Shown here piece by piece: positions 1 through 11,019 of a DNA stretch of 64,000 nucleotides. The position numbers and the translations under genes were made by a program. Numbering within the stretch: position 1 is the first letter of the stretch; each line of letters opens with the position of its first letter. Under the pieces are notes generated by a model. That model saw only the letters and a list, made by a program, of their open reading frames with translations, searched no databases and was not told the origin of the DNA. Location: assembly GCA_907164885.2 (NCBI GenBank), contig OU015493.1, forward strand, positions 121,433,693-121,497,692, written 5' to 3'. This DNA is from Dolomedes plantarius. Taxonomy: Eukaryota > Arthropoda > Arachnida > Araneae > Dolomedidae.

Positions 1-909
1 AGTAGTTGATGACTCAAGTGGACTTTCTTTGTACAAACTTACAAAATCAGAATTAGCCATGCATTGCAACATCAAATATTATTGCGTGTTCATTTGACGG
101 AAATAACAACATGAAAGTCTGTTATTGGTGTACAAGCTCAGTTCAAAAAGGAAAACGAAGATCTTATTTACACTCACTGTATGGGGCACGTACTGAACTT
201 AGAAGTGGCTGATTCAACAACAAAGTTACTCCTAGCAGAAAACTTATTTGGATTGGTGGAAGAATCTGCTGTTTTTATAAGGTCATCTTACAAAAGAATG
301 TCCGTATGGGAGACAGAAACAAAAAGAAAAAATATTGCTCATGAAAAACTGTACAGGTGGCAAAAAATAGAAGCCACAAGGTGGTGGAGCAAACACAAAG
401 CTCTTTCTTCGATTATTGAAGAACTGTTGTTAAGGAGTAAGGAAAGTGTAAACCCAGGAAAGCTATTCAATTTTATTACTATTTTAAAAGAAATATAAAT
501 TGGAAGTTTTGACTGCAAATCAAAGTTCATGTCAAGAAATTTGACCAGCCAATGGTCCAAATTTCAGAACCTATCTATGTCTATTGTTTTACTATATTTA
601 TTCCTGGTTACATCTCCTGTTTCAAAATATTTACAAAGTAAAACCATTGACTATTCTACCACCTGGAACTTTATACAGATGTTGCTTCAACAAGTGAGCA
701 ATAAAAGAAGTGATAAATACTTGAGGTTCTGTATTCAAAACAAAATATTATGCTAGTACAGTTAATAGCAGTTTAGAAGATTACAAGATTGATGTAGAAG
801 TGGAAGTAGATTTCAAGGAAAAAAGAACCTCAAAGAAAAAGGTAATGCCTGGTGAAAAATCAAAAGACGAAGCTCCTGGAATCTCAACTGTCCAAACTAT
901 AAATTGGTC
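1..909 (+). pseudogene. hAT transposase relic, ZMYM1-like (central part)
   Basis: Reading from about position 130, the frame gives VQAQFKKENEDLIYTHCMGH, then VLNLEVADSTTKLL and (330-400) KLYRWQKIEATRWWSKH. This is the RNase-H-like core order of ZMYM1-type hAT transposases: the C/H-H-LNL block, then a TRW block. Beyond 498 the frame is broken by stops. A further piece at 800-890 (EKRTSKKKVMPGEKSKDEA) matches a later segment of the same family. The copy is decayed and is cut at 910 by the end of another element. Family placement is from recalled motifs; no function is expected. Confidence 0.7.
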
Positions 910-1000
910 CAGTGGCGTAGCTAGAACTTTTGCCGCCCGGGGCGGTCTCCAATTTGTCGCCCTTTCTAAGTCAATCAATTGGTGGTTTTTATAAATTAAT
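910..1000 (+). mobile_element. Solo left terminus of a CAGTGGCGTAGC-type hAT element
   Basis: CAGTGGCGTAGCTAGAAC at 910 is followed by GCCGCCCGGGGCGG. The same terminus defines the complete MITE at 17144-17296. No matching right end (CTACGCCACTG) was found nearby, so this copy is truncated or rearranged. The right boundary given is approximate. Confidence 0.55.
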
Positions 1001-1335
1001 AATTGTAACTGAGACAAACTATAGGTGGGGACCTTTTTTACCATTGGATGCCATATTTAAATTAGGCAGTAATAAAGGAGGCCGCTTGAGTTGATATGTA
1101 CCTATAAATGCAACTTTTATAAAGACCACAAGAAACTTACGGAGGTCGCAGTTTCTCCACCTATGAGACAAAACATATACCTAATTTATAAAAAAAATTC
1201 CATAAAATATGTTATATTTTATATTTTTATATTTATAAATAAAAATAAATAATTTCATTTCTTTTGGATAAACAAACAAATTGTACACATATGTGTATGT
1301 AAACAAAAGATATTTATATATTTACTCTTCTAACT
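1001..1335. other. AT-rich spacer, no gene seen
   Basis: Contains short complementary pieces around 1020 (ATAGGTGGGGA) and 1155 (CTCCACCTAT) and a TTTATA-rich run. No coding frame or known repeat was recognised. Confidence 0.4.
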
Positions 1336-1339
1336 TTCA

Positions 1340-1790
1340 TAGTAGAAAATCGTGTATAATGCTCTCAAAATTTATATTATTTGTAATTTCTTGTTCTATA
1401 GACAATATTGCAAGATTTTGTAGTCTTAAATCTCTCATTGTGGATAACTTTTTATCAACTTCAATTTGGAGAAGCTCCTTTCGCAACTAGCGACACTGAT
1501 AGCAATTGTTAAAAAAATTCTTAGCAAAATTACTATGTTGGGTACAGAATTTTCCAATCTATACTGTTGAATAAATTTTACTAGATCAAAAGACCTTCCT
1601 TCCCGTATTTCCATCGCTTTGCGTCTTCTTGTAGTGCAGGTATAGCCATAAAAACCTGGATCCTTTTTCTTTCAATATAGAACTGTTCTTTATCAATGTC
1701 AATAAAGTCATTTATTTGACATTCAAATTCTTCATTTAGCAGGTTATATGGTATTATACACGAATATTTTCTTGCAATATTTCTTGCATA
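1340..1790 (-). pseudogene. hAT transposase relic: C-terminal dimerisation region
   Basis: On the minus strand, around 1500-1430, the reading is TIAISVASCERSFSKLKLIK, the hallmark of the hAT C-terminal dimerisation domain. After a small deletion and frameshift near 1430 it continues as MRDLRLQNLAILSIEQEI. Upstream on the same strand (1780-1600) lies FIDIDKEQFYIERKRIQVF, a linker of ZMYM1-like transposases. It lies opposite in orientation to the relic at 1-909, so they are not simply one broken copy. Confidence 0.72.
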
Positions 1791-2110
1791 TATTTCCTTT
1801 CATCGTAATTGAATGCTTTACGAAAAATCATATGAAAGCCACATGTGAGCACATGAAAGCCACGTGTGCTGGCAATTTAGAAATATTCAATTAAACACTT
1901 TAAAAAAATGTAAGAAAATTTTGCGGTTATATTAGTTATTCGCTTTGAAAAGCACGCTACCGTACACACACTTTTGAACGGTAAATAGTGATATGTAAAA
2001 GATATTTACTGCACTATCTAGATAGTGCAGCAAATAAATTAAAAAATTGTTTGTTATTGATCGAATTTATAATTAAATTCGATAAAGTTGCAAACTCGAA
2101 GCATGCGTAG

Positions 2111-5100
2111 TAGGGTGGCCCTTAGCATATAGGCAAAAAATAAATTTTATATTTTTATAAGTCTCACCCCCTATTTCTTTTCCTTTTGGGCGAGTAAGTA
2201 ACTGGTAAAAACTTTGAAAATTTTATTTAATAATAACACGTGCCGCAAAGGGGGTGAAAATTGAAATAAATGAGTTAAATTCCAAAATTTTCGCAATAAC
2301 ATTTTTAATAATTCTGTTTTAATTTTAAAACAAATATTTAGGAGTAAATATAACGGAAATAATGCCTAGAACTGCTTAACCATAAAAACAAAATTTTATA
2401 ACATTAAATTTCAATAGTAAAAGGTTCAATAATTTTTTTGATAATGAATGCTTTGAGCAAGATGGAAAATGGCTCCGATAGTCTTTTACGACTTGCAATA
2501 GGTATTGCTTTTACTCCTCATCGTGTGTTATAATATTGTTATAATCTTCTATAAGCTTCACACCTCTTTCTGCGATATCATTGAACCTGTGAGGTTTCTG
2601 ACTCCTGTAAGGCCATGTTGATAATCAAGAAGAGAATTCCAGAACACAGAATCACGAGCAATAAAATCGGACGATATTTTAAACCGCTTAAAAAATTTGG
2701 ATGTGCTTTTTGACACAAAGTTATGTAGTTCTTTGTGTGTGAATTCGGCCATTTCCTTTAAATCAAAACCGAAACGCTTAGAGTCACAAGTAGTTGATTC
2801 CTTTTCTTTAAATGCTTTGGCCATCTTTACTTTTTGTTCGACAGGAATTGTGTCATCAAAAAATGCTAAAGCCACTATTTCTTCAGTAAGATACCACAAA
2901 TTTTTTTTAGCTGTTTCTTTGGAAATTTTTTCATTTATTTAATTGTAAAAATAAAGATCTTTTGAAAATATCCAATCCTGGTATGGTGCTTTGCAGGCTA
3001 AGGGAGCAATGTACCAAGCTTTTATGTATATTTTTACAATAAATATACAAATATCCCTTATTCCTTGCAATTCCTGCTGAGTCAAATCAAATTGATTTCG
3101 AAAAAAAAAATTCAAGCAATAAACAGCTTTCGCCATCCACCTGGCATAGTGAAAAGCACCAGGTAATCGAAATGTAATTTCATTTTCTTCGTGTTCTCCT
3201 AAAAATATCATAACTAACTGTAGCAGCTCTTTGTAATCGTCTCTTGTCCTTTTGTCTGTTTAATAACAACTTGTGCTTTGGCAAAATGAAGCACAATATC
3301 TATGTCTTTAACGATACTGTTCACAACAAATTAATCATCAATTCCAACAGTATATTTAGAATTATCTATATTGGCCCAAGCTTATTGAAAACGTTTAAAT
3401 AATCCTGTCTCGGGTCCAGACGACGTACCAATGCATGCTTCAAAAGCAGACTTTAAAACCAATTCATATATATGGTGTCTGCAAGGTAGGTATAAGAGAT
3501 CTTTACCCAGTTTTTGTTCTAATAAAACGCAAGCACCTTTTATTCTTCCAATATTTTACGCAGTGGTGTCACAACACAAGGCTTGCACTGTATTCAAAAG
3601 TTTATTTTCAGCAAGCCAGTTGTAAATAGCTTCTGCCATATCGTCTCCACTGCAAGAATCCAATTGAGGGACTCCTAAAAGATGCTCTTGTCCGTTAGCG
3701 GAAATAATTACTGGAAGCCTATCAAGCTTTTTGTTTCTAGTCATTGATGGAAGCAGCTTTCCATCCCAGTGGACGGTAGTGAACTCTAACTGTAACGTCA
3801 GACGCTCATTTCTGATTACTGAAGCACGCTCGGCACGAAGTTTTTGATGGCATCCTTGTATCGAGGTTCGATTTATAATTAGATCTTCTGTGTTGTGTCC
3901 CAAAGCTTCTGCAGTAGCCATTAAAATGTGGACAGAGTTTCTGTCACTTAACTTGCATTTATCAAGAGCTGCTACCAACTTGGTAGTAATAAAATTAATG
4001 TTCCCACGTTTACATTCTTTGGGTGGACCTGGCTGATTTGTTGGACACAACGTATCTTCACGGTCAATTTCATTTTCAGGTGAACTCTCCTTTTCAGATG
4101 AAACTGACACTAAAACAAAACCTTTTGTAAATATACTACAAAATACTGCGTTAAGAATGTAATAATTGGACAAAAACAAATTTCAAAAGTACTTAATGGT
4201 TTTCACTTTCACGATCCTTTGATGTCCAAGTCCATGTCCTCCATTGTTTCACTCATTTTTGTATCCTCTTTAATTATTTTTCGTCGCTGTTCTTCTGCAC
4301 TAAGATGTTTTAGAACTCTTTTTTCCTTTTCATCAATTCTTTTATCAATGCCCCCTAAAACACCAATTCGTCCTTTCTGCCTCTGGGAGGTGAGAAATTG
4401 TCTGTCTTCTTCTATTGTAATAATTTCCAAGGCATTTGAGTGAGCAATATCAAATAGGTCCTCTAGCTTTTCTTTAAAATTTGGTTTTTTTGCTCCTGAG
4501 TTTCTCTCTTTCTTTTAGAACTTTTTTGAAGCATTCTCCATTCATTATATAGGGCTTCCAGTTTAACAAGGCAAAGTTGAGATTCTCTAAATGGTATTCT
4601 TGCTTTTTGCCAAATAGTTACAGTTTCAGAAATTACTAAACGGGCACTTTCACGGAGACTTAATTTTACGCATCTCATATTATAAAATAGCACTTGCATT
4701 ACTTGTTTGTTAAAAGGTAATTTGCTACCTAATATTTGATTTGTTTCTCTTTCAATCAGATATATATGATTGCGAAGTTTACTCTTTAGCGCCATTTTAA
4801 CAAACCACGTGCTACCGCTTCGTTTGGAAGACAACGTAAGACTGATTATGACTAAGCACCGTGGTCAGTTTTCCCGACAACCAGGACTGCCTACGCCGCG
4901 TGCACAGCGCCCCCTATCGTAAGTCCTACTTGCTGATGGGTTATGCAAAACTATGTTTTAGTGTATATTTGATATTATTTAGTTTATTAACGCGCATAAA
5001 ATCTTATTTCATTTTTTCTGTTAAACTTGTGGGAAAAACAGTAATTTTTATATAAATGGCGACATTTACAGCCTCTGCGGCACGACTTAGAATTATACGA

Positions 5101-5196
5101 ATGACCCAATTTTTTGGGGGCATTAGATTTAGATCAGTTAGAAAAAAATGAGGGGGTGAGACATTAAAAAAAAATTGAAAAATAAGGGCCACCCTA
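2111..5196. mobile_element. hAT-like DNA transposon, 3.1 kb, with perfect 8-bp target duplication
   Basis: The left end TAGGGTGGCCCTTA (2111) and right end TAAGGGCCACCCTA (to 5196) are inverted repeats. Both are followed inward by GTCTCACCCCCT-type sequence (about 2161 and 5150). Flanks are ATGCGTAG at 2103-2110 and 5197-5204, an exact 8-bp duplication. An 8-bp duplication and a TAGGG end fit the hAT superfamily, but the encoded protein is of a lineage I cannot name. Coding sequence is on the minus strand and broken. Confidence 0.85.
2558..4834 (-). pseudogene. Transposase-like gene of the 2111-5196 element, decayed
   Basis: Minus-strand blocks in order: 4834-4463 (MALKSKLRNHIYLIERETNQ, ending ...LYNEWRMLQKSSKRK); 4499-4209 in another frame (EKLEDLFDIAHSNALEI, EEDRQFLTSQRQKGRIGVLG); 4179-3556 (LEFTTVHWDGKLLPSMTRNK, VPQLDSCSGDDMAEAIYNWL, ALCCDTTA); and 3211-2939 and 2899-2558 (RLPGAFHYARWMAKAVYCLN, MWYLTEEIVALAFFDD). 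These recur together in multicopy uncharacterised proteins of spiders and other invertebrates, as far as I recall. HWDGK and CCDTTA may hold acidic catalytic residues of an RNase-H fold. Stops and frameshifts separate the blocks, so no intact protein is made. Introns could explain some gaps. Confidence 0.65.
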
Positions 5197-5309
5197 ATGC
5201 GTAGTGATATGTTCAAAACTGTGTACGGTAGAAATGAATATTTCTAAATTGCCAACACACTTGGCTTTCATGTGATTTTTCGTAAAGCATTCTATTCGAT
5301 GATAGTGTT

Positions 5310-5984
5310 TTAATTTCTGTTTAATATTTACTTTTAAAAGTACTTTTATAACGATTTGTATTCTATTCGATTTCTTATTTAAATGGTGTGACGTAACATA
5401 TCGGCCAGCTTTTTTTTAAATTTCGTAATGTCGGAATGATTATATTTGGATGTAAATTTCAAGCTAAGTAACTGAATTTGACATTTTAATTGTGCTTAAT
5501 TGAATATTTATTTGCTTAAAATTGCTCTTTTGTTCATACCGATTTTTTGTAAAGCATTCTATTACAATGATAGTAATATTATCTGTTTTGCAATCAAACG
5601 TATTGCAATTTAGAACATTTAAATTTACTTGGATGTTTTCAGTCTGATTTGTTAATTTTAAATTGTTAAATTAAAATTAACAAATTTTGGTGGTAAAACG
5701 ATTTTGTAGGTTACGTAAGTTACGTCGTTACTTGACAGATCGTTACACAGAACACGGCAACTATTAGATTAATTAATTTATAGTAATAGATTAAATATAA
5801 AATACCACCGAGTAATTAACCCAAGTATTCAGTTACAATTAAAATTCTTACAATTAACATTAACTAATTACTTTCAATAGTTATGTACAAAAGTAAACGC
5901 ATTCAATTATAGCTCAAAACATTAACAATTTCAGTAAACAACTATTTACAAACATTGAATATTGATCAATGGAAGTTTTTCATC
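5310..5984. other. AT-rich spacer with a hairpin; possible 3' end of the Gypsy element
   Basis: Contains an inverted repeat near 5645-5685 (arms ATTTGTTAATTTTAA / TTAAAATTAACAAAT). The right part may be the 3' LTR of the Gypsy element, but I found no second copy upstream of gag, so no LTR pair can be shown. Confidence 0.4.
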
Positions 5985-6683
5985 TCTGACTGAGACGTCT
6001 ATCATGCTTCGCGATCTGTAGCTTCATGTCCGCGATCAAAACAGTTCTAATCGTCGTTACATAAAGTCTCGGATGAGCTGGGAAATTGTCTGGTGATTCT
6101 GCTGTTACGTCACCTGATCGCGTTCTTTCGAATTCGGCGACAGGGTGTTTTCCAAACTTAAAATCGTTAAAAATCGACTTAAATCTACTTTAATGCTGCG
6201 TTGGAAAGTTGAGTTAATAATTTGCTGGACGTTAGCCACATGTGTATACCACTTCGTAGGATCTTGCATGGATAATTTGGATAAAACAGAAATGATTATA
6301 GAATTGAGACGTTTAACCTGTCCATTTGCGCGAGGAAGACCAGTGGTTATAGTCAAATGTTGGATGTTCTCATGGTCGCAAAAGTCTTTAAAGGCATTAG
6401 ACAAAAAAGCAGATCCTCGATCCGAAATAATACGGACAGAGTTTCCAAACACTTGTTTTTGAATTTCTAATTTAGCGAGTACTTCTGCAGCGTCAGCTGA
6501 TTTCGTCGGGTAAAGCCACACAAATTTGGTAAAACTATCGATAACGGCGAATATATATTTATATCGTTTAGAAGTAGTGGCGGGAGGACCTAAGTGATCG
6601 ACATGATATGTATGGAGTGGGGTGTCCTCTTTTGGTAAAGGGTGTAGGATTCCTTCTTGTTTACCACACTTGCGGTTCGTCAA
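5985..6683 (-). pseudogene. Gypsy integrase core relic with catalytic Glu replaced
   Basis: The core reads YHVDHLGP (first Asp), IISDRGSAFLS (second Asp) and then, 35 residues on, RANGQVKRLN. Relatives have GQVERLN, so the third catalytic residue (Glu) is a lysine here, codon 6312-6314 (AAA for GAA). The frame shifts at about 6150 and a tail can be followed to about 5985. The change should abolish strand transfer. Confidence 0.82.
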
Positions 6684-6746
6684 GATGCATGGAACACAGT
6701 TGGCAATTCACCTGGTAATTTTCTCTTCTAAATTAGGTATGTAAAA

Positions 6747-7555
6747 CTATTGTTTGAGTTGCTCCTCTATTTTCTTAGTAGCAAAATGTCCATTCTGGCG
6801 TGCGTCTCTGATAATGCCGTCTTGCATTGAGTCTGGAACGACTAGAACTTCGTAACCGTCAACTAACTTGTAGAGAACATTTGCTTTGGTAAAACAATCG
6901 TTATACTGTTGAGTCTTGAGAATTTCTTTAATTGCTTGAATGTTAGGGTCGTGTGACTGAGCATTTTGTATTTCGAAAGTCAAAGAATCGGCGGTAATGA
7001 GCATCGTCGGATAGCGGCTTAGCGCATCAACATGAGCCATCTTCGCTCCAGTTCGATGTTGAATTGTGTAATCATAGTCTTCTAATAATAGTGCCCATCG
7101 AGCAATTTTAGCACTGAGATCACGCTTGCTCATAGTAAGTTTGAAGGCGTTACAGTCTGTTACTATAGTAAAATTTTGACCAAGTATATACACTCTAAAT
7201 TCTTTAATGCATGAATTACGGCTAACATCTCGAGTTCATAACTTGAGTAATTTTTCTCAGCGTCGGATGTACATTTGCTCGCAAAATATACAGGGTGAAA
7301 ACAGTTATCATCAGTGGACTTCTGAAGAAGAATGCATCCAAAACCATGGATAGAAGCGTCATTATGTAATTCAGTTTCGCTTTTCTGATTATAAATATTA
7401 AGAACGGGTTTGTTAGCCAAACATTGCTTCAATTGATGAAAAGCATTTTTCTCGTTTACACCAAAATGGAAAATAGTAGATTTTTTTAGAAGGTTAGATA
7501 GAGGATGAGCGATAACTGAAAAGTTTTGGATAAATTTACGGAAATAACCAGTCAA
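6747..7555 (-). pseudogene. Gypsy RNase H and integrase N-terminal relic
   Basis: 7555-7163 begins TGYFRKFIQNFSVIAHPLSN and contains TELHNDASIHGFGC and SSYELEMLAVIHALKN. The frame changes at about 7190 and continues with FTIVTDCNAFKLTMSKRDLS and HVDALSRYP. Together these give the D-E-D residues of the RNase H. The integrase zinc-binding region (H...H...C..C) follows near 6800-6690 with stops. Confidence 0.85.
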
Positions 7556-8790
7556 ACAAAGGAAACATTGGACGTCTTTTTGATTTTTTGGTTCCGGATA
7601 ATTAAAACGGCGGCTGTTTTCAGAGGGGAGGGAAATAACTGTCAGAGGGGAGGGAAATTGAATAATATGGCCAAGGAACTCAATTTGTGTATTACTTTAG
7701 GAATTTACATTTTCTAAAGTTTTTCTCAAGACCGTAGTCAGAAGCGACAGAAAGGACTGATTTTATTTTTTCGATATTTTCTTCTTCGTCTTTAGCAGGA
7801 ATGATTAAGTCATCCATGTACAACAATATTTGACCTGATAAAATGAGATCTTTAAAGACTGTGTTAACAAATCGCTGAAATACGGAGGGTGATGTACAAA
7901 GACCAAAGGGAACTTTAAGAAACTGAAACTGACCTGAATGTGTCACGAAGGAAGTATAACGTCGACTGTCTTTATGAACATTAACATGGAAAAATCCATT
8001 TTTAAGGTCTAGAGTACTGAAAACACGAGCATTCTGAAGTTTATCGAGTAAGTCATCAATGAGAGGTAAAGGGTATCGATCTTTAACTATATGTTTATTT
8101 AATTGTGTATAGTCGATGCAAAGTCGTGGGGTCCCGTCTTTCTTTTTAACAAGAACAACCTGACTCGAATAATCCGATGAACAGGGTTCTATTATGCCGT
8201 CCTGAATCCAAGTATTAACTTGTTTATCTACAATAGCTCTCTCAGTAAATGGTAAACGTCGGGGTCTGTAGCAGATGGGAGTCGAAGTATCAACTTGTAT
8301 ATGCATTTCAATATTAGTAGTTTTGATTTTATGGGGTTTATAATTGGTCACGAGGTGTTGAATGGTATTTCTCTGTTGTTTAGTAGCACTAGGGCCTATA
8401 TCAGGGCTAGAATCATCTATTACCAATATATTACTAATAAGAGTAACGTCTTCGTCTATAGCGTCAAAATCTAAAGGTTTATGAATCGAAAGTTCGTCTT
8501 TAGTGATAGTGAATTCAGCCTGTGCAAGTACATTCATACCAATTATCAAATCTACTGGCATGGTATTATAGTCAACAACACAAATATCAGCGGTAAACAA
8601 TTGACCATCAATAGCAATTTGGGATTTGAAAGAACCAAGCGGCTTAATTTTTCCATTGCCAAAAGCCGTAAGCAATATGCTAGAGTTGTTAAGAACAGGG
8701 GATCCAATTTTAGTATACGCTCGCTTTAACATAATCGTAGCCATTGATGTCTATTAGTGCGTTGAAAGAGACATGGTTGAGTGCAACATT
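7556..8790 (-). pseudogene. Gypsy protease and reverse transcriptase relic
   Basis: The protease segment spans a frameshift at about 8745. Just before it the frame reads ALIDING where Gypsy proteases have ALIDTGS, so the D-T/S-G active site is lost. The long frame (8744-7692) then has the RT: PICYRPRRLPF, RLCIDYTQLNKH, FSTLDLKNGFFHV, KVPFGLCTSPSVFQRF and YMDD (catalytic). Stops and a frame change follow 7692 before the thumb and connection resume. Confidence 0.85.
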
Positions 8791-10145
8791 CTTGTACATT
8801 AAATTTGAAGCAGTTGAATTCAGAGTATTAACATTAGTTTCTTTCTCTGTGTGTAAATCAGTTGATTTTGAACAATTTGCGGCGATATGCCCGAAATTTC
8901 CACAAGAAATACATTTTGGACCGCGATGTTTGTCTGGACAAAATTTAGAATAAATGGTTAAAATTAAAACAATTATAGCACATAATTTATTTACTCCGAA
9001 CATGAGGACGAAGTGCTTCTGGTTTCATCTCACGTCTTGGGTTTGAAATTTTGTGGTACACGTCATCACGTTTACGAGGTACGTAATTAGAACCGAAATG
9101 GTCAGTTGAGGATTTACATCTATTTCTGTCAAAAATCTTTTCATAAATTTTGATTTTCTGTTTGAATTCCGTAAAGTTAGTACAGCCATACAAAATTAAT
9201 TTATTACAGGGAGCGTCTGGAATATTATTTATGCAATACTCAATTATACTAGCGTCGTCCACAGCAAAGTCAAGGGCTTGCAAAGCTAACTCGCGAAGTG
9301 CAATTAAATATTCTGTAAGAGATTCATTTGGCTTTAATTTTCGATTTCGCAACTGTCGATGTAAGTCCGCGCTCGTAATTTTCGAGCCAAACTCCTCAAT
9401 TAATGCTTCTTTTAAAGAACTCAAAGTGGTCAGATTACGTTGGCTTTGAATAAATAGTTTAGCGGATCCGGAGAGGTTAGTTTTAAACTAAAAGTTAGTT
9501 TTTAACAAAAATCACTTTATGCTGATCTGTTAAATGTGGTAAAAGAGATAAATTATCCTCTACGTCACTCAAAAAGCTTTGAATAGTATACGCATTGTTA
9601 CAAGTAAATTTTCGCATAGAACAGGAAACATCTCTCAAAACAAGCCATAAATTGGAATAAGGAACGGAAATGTCAATTTCGGATTGTTGTTGTTTAGGCG
9701 AAAAATAATTCGAATAAGCATTTTCAACTGTGGAGAGAGCATCTGGCGTCTGTGATACATCCGTCGGCGCGAAGGAACTTGGCGTCAATTCGTCATTCTC
9801 ATCAAAATCAGAAATCGGTTGAAAGGAAGTTAAATTCGAAAGTGCGTCGAAAATGAAATCACATAGTTTGTCTTTAGAACCGTCGAAATCAATATGCAAA
9901 ATATTAGGAACACAGATAAAATCATTTAATGAATATGTTTTAAGGATGGATTTCTTTTAGGAATTCAAATCGAAAGTAGCAGGGAAATTTTGAAAATTGC
10001 GTAATTTAGATCGGGAAGAACGATAAAACGTATCATTAAAACAAATCGAAAACAATAATTTAACACTTTTAGTTGGAGCACAGTTAAGTGCTTGCGCGAT
10101 TGGCACAAAATCGTTTAGTGAAACTGAACACATATCGACACTCAC
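8780..10145 (-). pseudogene. Gypsy gag relic with CCHC zinc knuckle
   Basis: Pieces at 10145-9957, 9899-9495 and 9424-8987 are separated by stops or frameshifts. The third has the capsid-like LKEALIEEFGSKITSADLHR and LTEYLIALRELALQ segment. A zinc knuckle CISCGNFGHIAANC (C-x2-C-x4-H-x4-C) lies at about 8890-8930 in the frame ending at 8710. Gag proteins package element RNA. This copy cannot give a complete product. Confidence 0.78.
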
Positions 10146-10984
10146 AAAAAAATGGTACTCACTGAATGCAGACTTCTAAACAGAATAATCCAACAATTTG
10201 TAAATCCAAATACTTCACGTCGAAACGAAAGTCGTCAAGTCGAAAATTCAGTCCTTGTCACGTCAGAAAGATGAAAAACGCAAGTCCGTCGAATTATACG
10301 TCTAGCTGTAAACGTCGTTGAAACTATCACGTCATATGGAGAGTTGATACGGCAGGCAGGGGTGGTATAGAGTTAAGGGTAAAAGGAGGCCAGAGCCCCT
10401 ATCTGTGGGGTTTTGGGGGGAATAATCACAAACAGTGTTAACATATGTAACATTTATTTAAAGAGGGACATTATTTACAGGGGGAACTAACGTCTAAAAG
10501 GGGAAAAAACAAGCAACGCGGCACACACACGTGCACGCTCGTCGGAAGCAAAACATCGTCTATCTCTTCTGTTCTTCGCGGCGCCCGCTAGGTGGCGCTC
10601 ACGGGAGCTTACAAGGGCGCACTCCATGTGAGAGTGGCATGCATGGGGATGTATGGACGGCATCCCACATATATGCCAAATTAATATTTTTAAATCAATG
10701 AGCAGTACCATGAGATTTGGCATTTTGTGTATTTTCTTAATATTTTGGCTCAGTTGTATCTTTCTTTTTTAAACATTTTTTAGAACCATCTAGAGGAGGA
10801 CGGCCAGAGGGAAGCTTTTTGCTTCATTTTACAAGTCCTTGGTGTATGGATATTGCTGTGGGCTGTACTTTAATTCTTTTGGTCTTTTGGTCTAGTCCAA
10901 TTTAGGCAATATTGCACTTGCCTAAATTGGACTTGCTTATTTAGAATTGCATTCTTGGACATTGTCTGGGATATTTTGAAAAGA
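10146..10984. other. Unassigned stretch, locally GC-richer, with a 16-bp hairpin
   Basis: 10320-10640 has runs such as GGGGTTTTGGGGGG and GCGGCGCCCGCTAGGTGGCGC that look like part of an unknown repeat. A perfect inverted repeat lies at 10894-10909 / 10918-10933 (AGTCCAATTTAGGCAA, 8-nt loop). No gene seen. Confidence 0.4.
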
Positions 10985-11019
10985 TTGTCTAAGAAAACCT
11001 AACCCGCATCAAACGACGA

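Larger units (their letters stand above)
1799..5303. repeat. Older inverted-repeat (fold-back) sequence split by a hAT-like insertion
   Basis: The left arm (about 1799-1990) and right arm (about 5210-5303, reversed) share ordered blocks: GAATGCTTTACGAAAAATCA, ATGAAAGCCA, GGCAATTTAGAAATATTCA and ACCGTACACA. The left arm has about 90 extra bases in the middle. A further copy of AAAGCATTCTATT lies at about 5556. The 3.1-kb element at 2111-5196 sits between the arms, so the arms predate it. Confidence 0.65.
5985..10145 (-). mobile_element. Decayed Gypsy-type (Ty3-like) LTR retrotransposon body
   Basis: Gag, protease, reverse transcriptase, RNase H and integrase follow each other on the minus strand in Gypsy order. 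No env-like frame was seen. The body is broken by several stops and frameshifts. LTRs were not identified on either side. The next elements begin at about 10.3-11 kb and below 5.7 kb. Confidence 0.88.

Noticed and set aside
5690..6000. 3' LTR of the Gypsy element
   Set aside because: No matching copy found upstream of gag (10.15-11 kb); an LTR cannot be claimed from one side.
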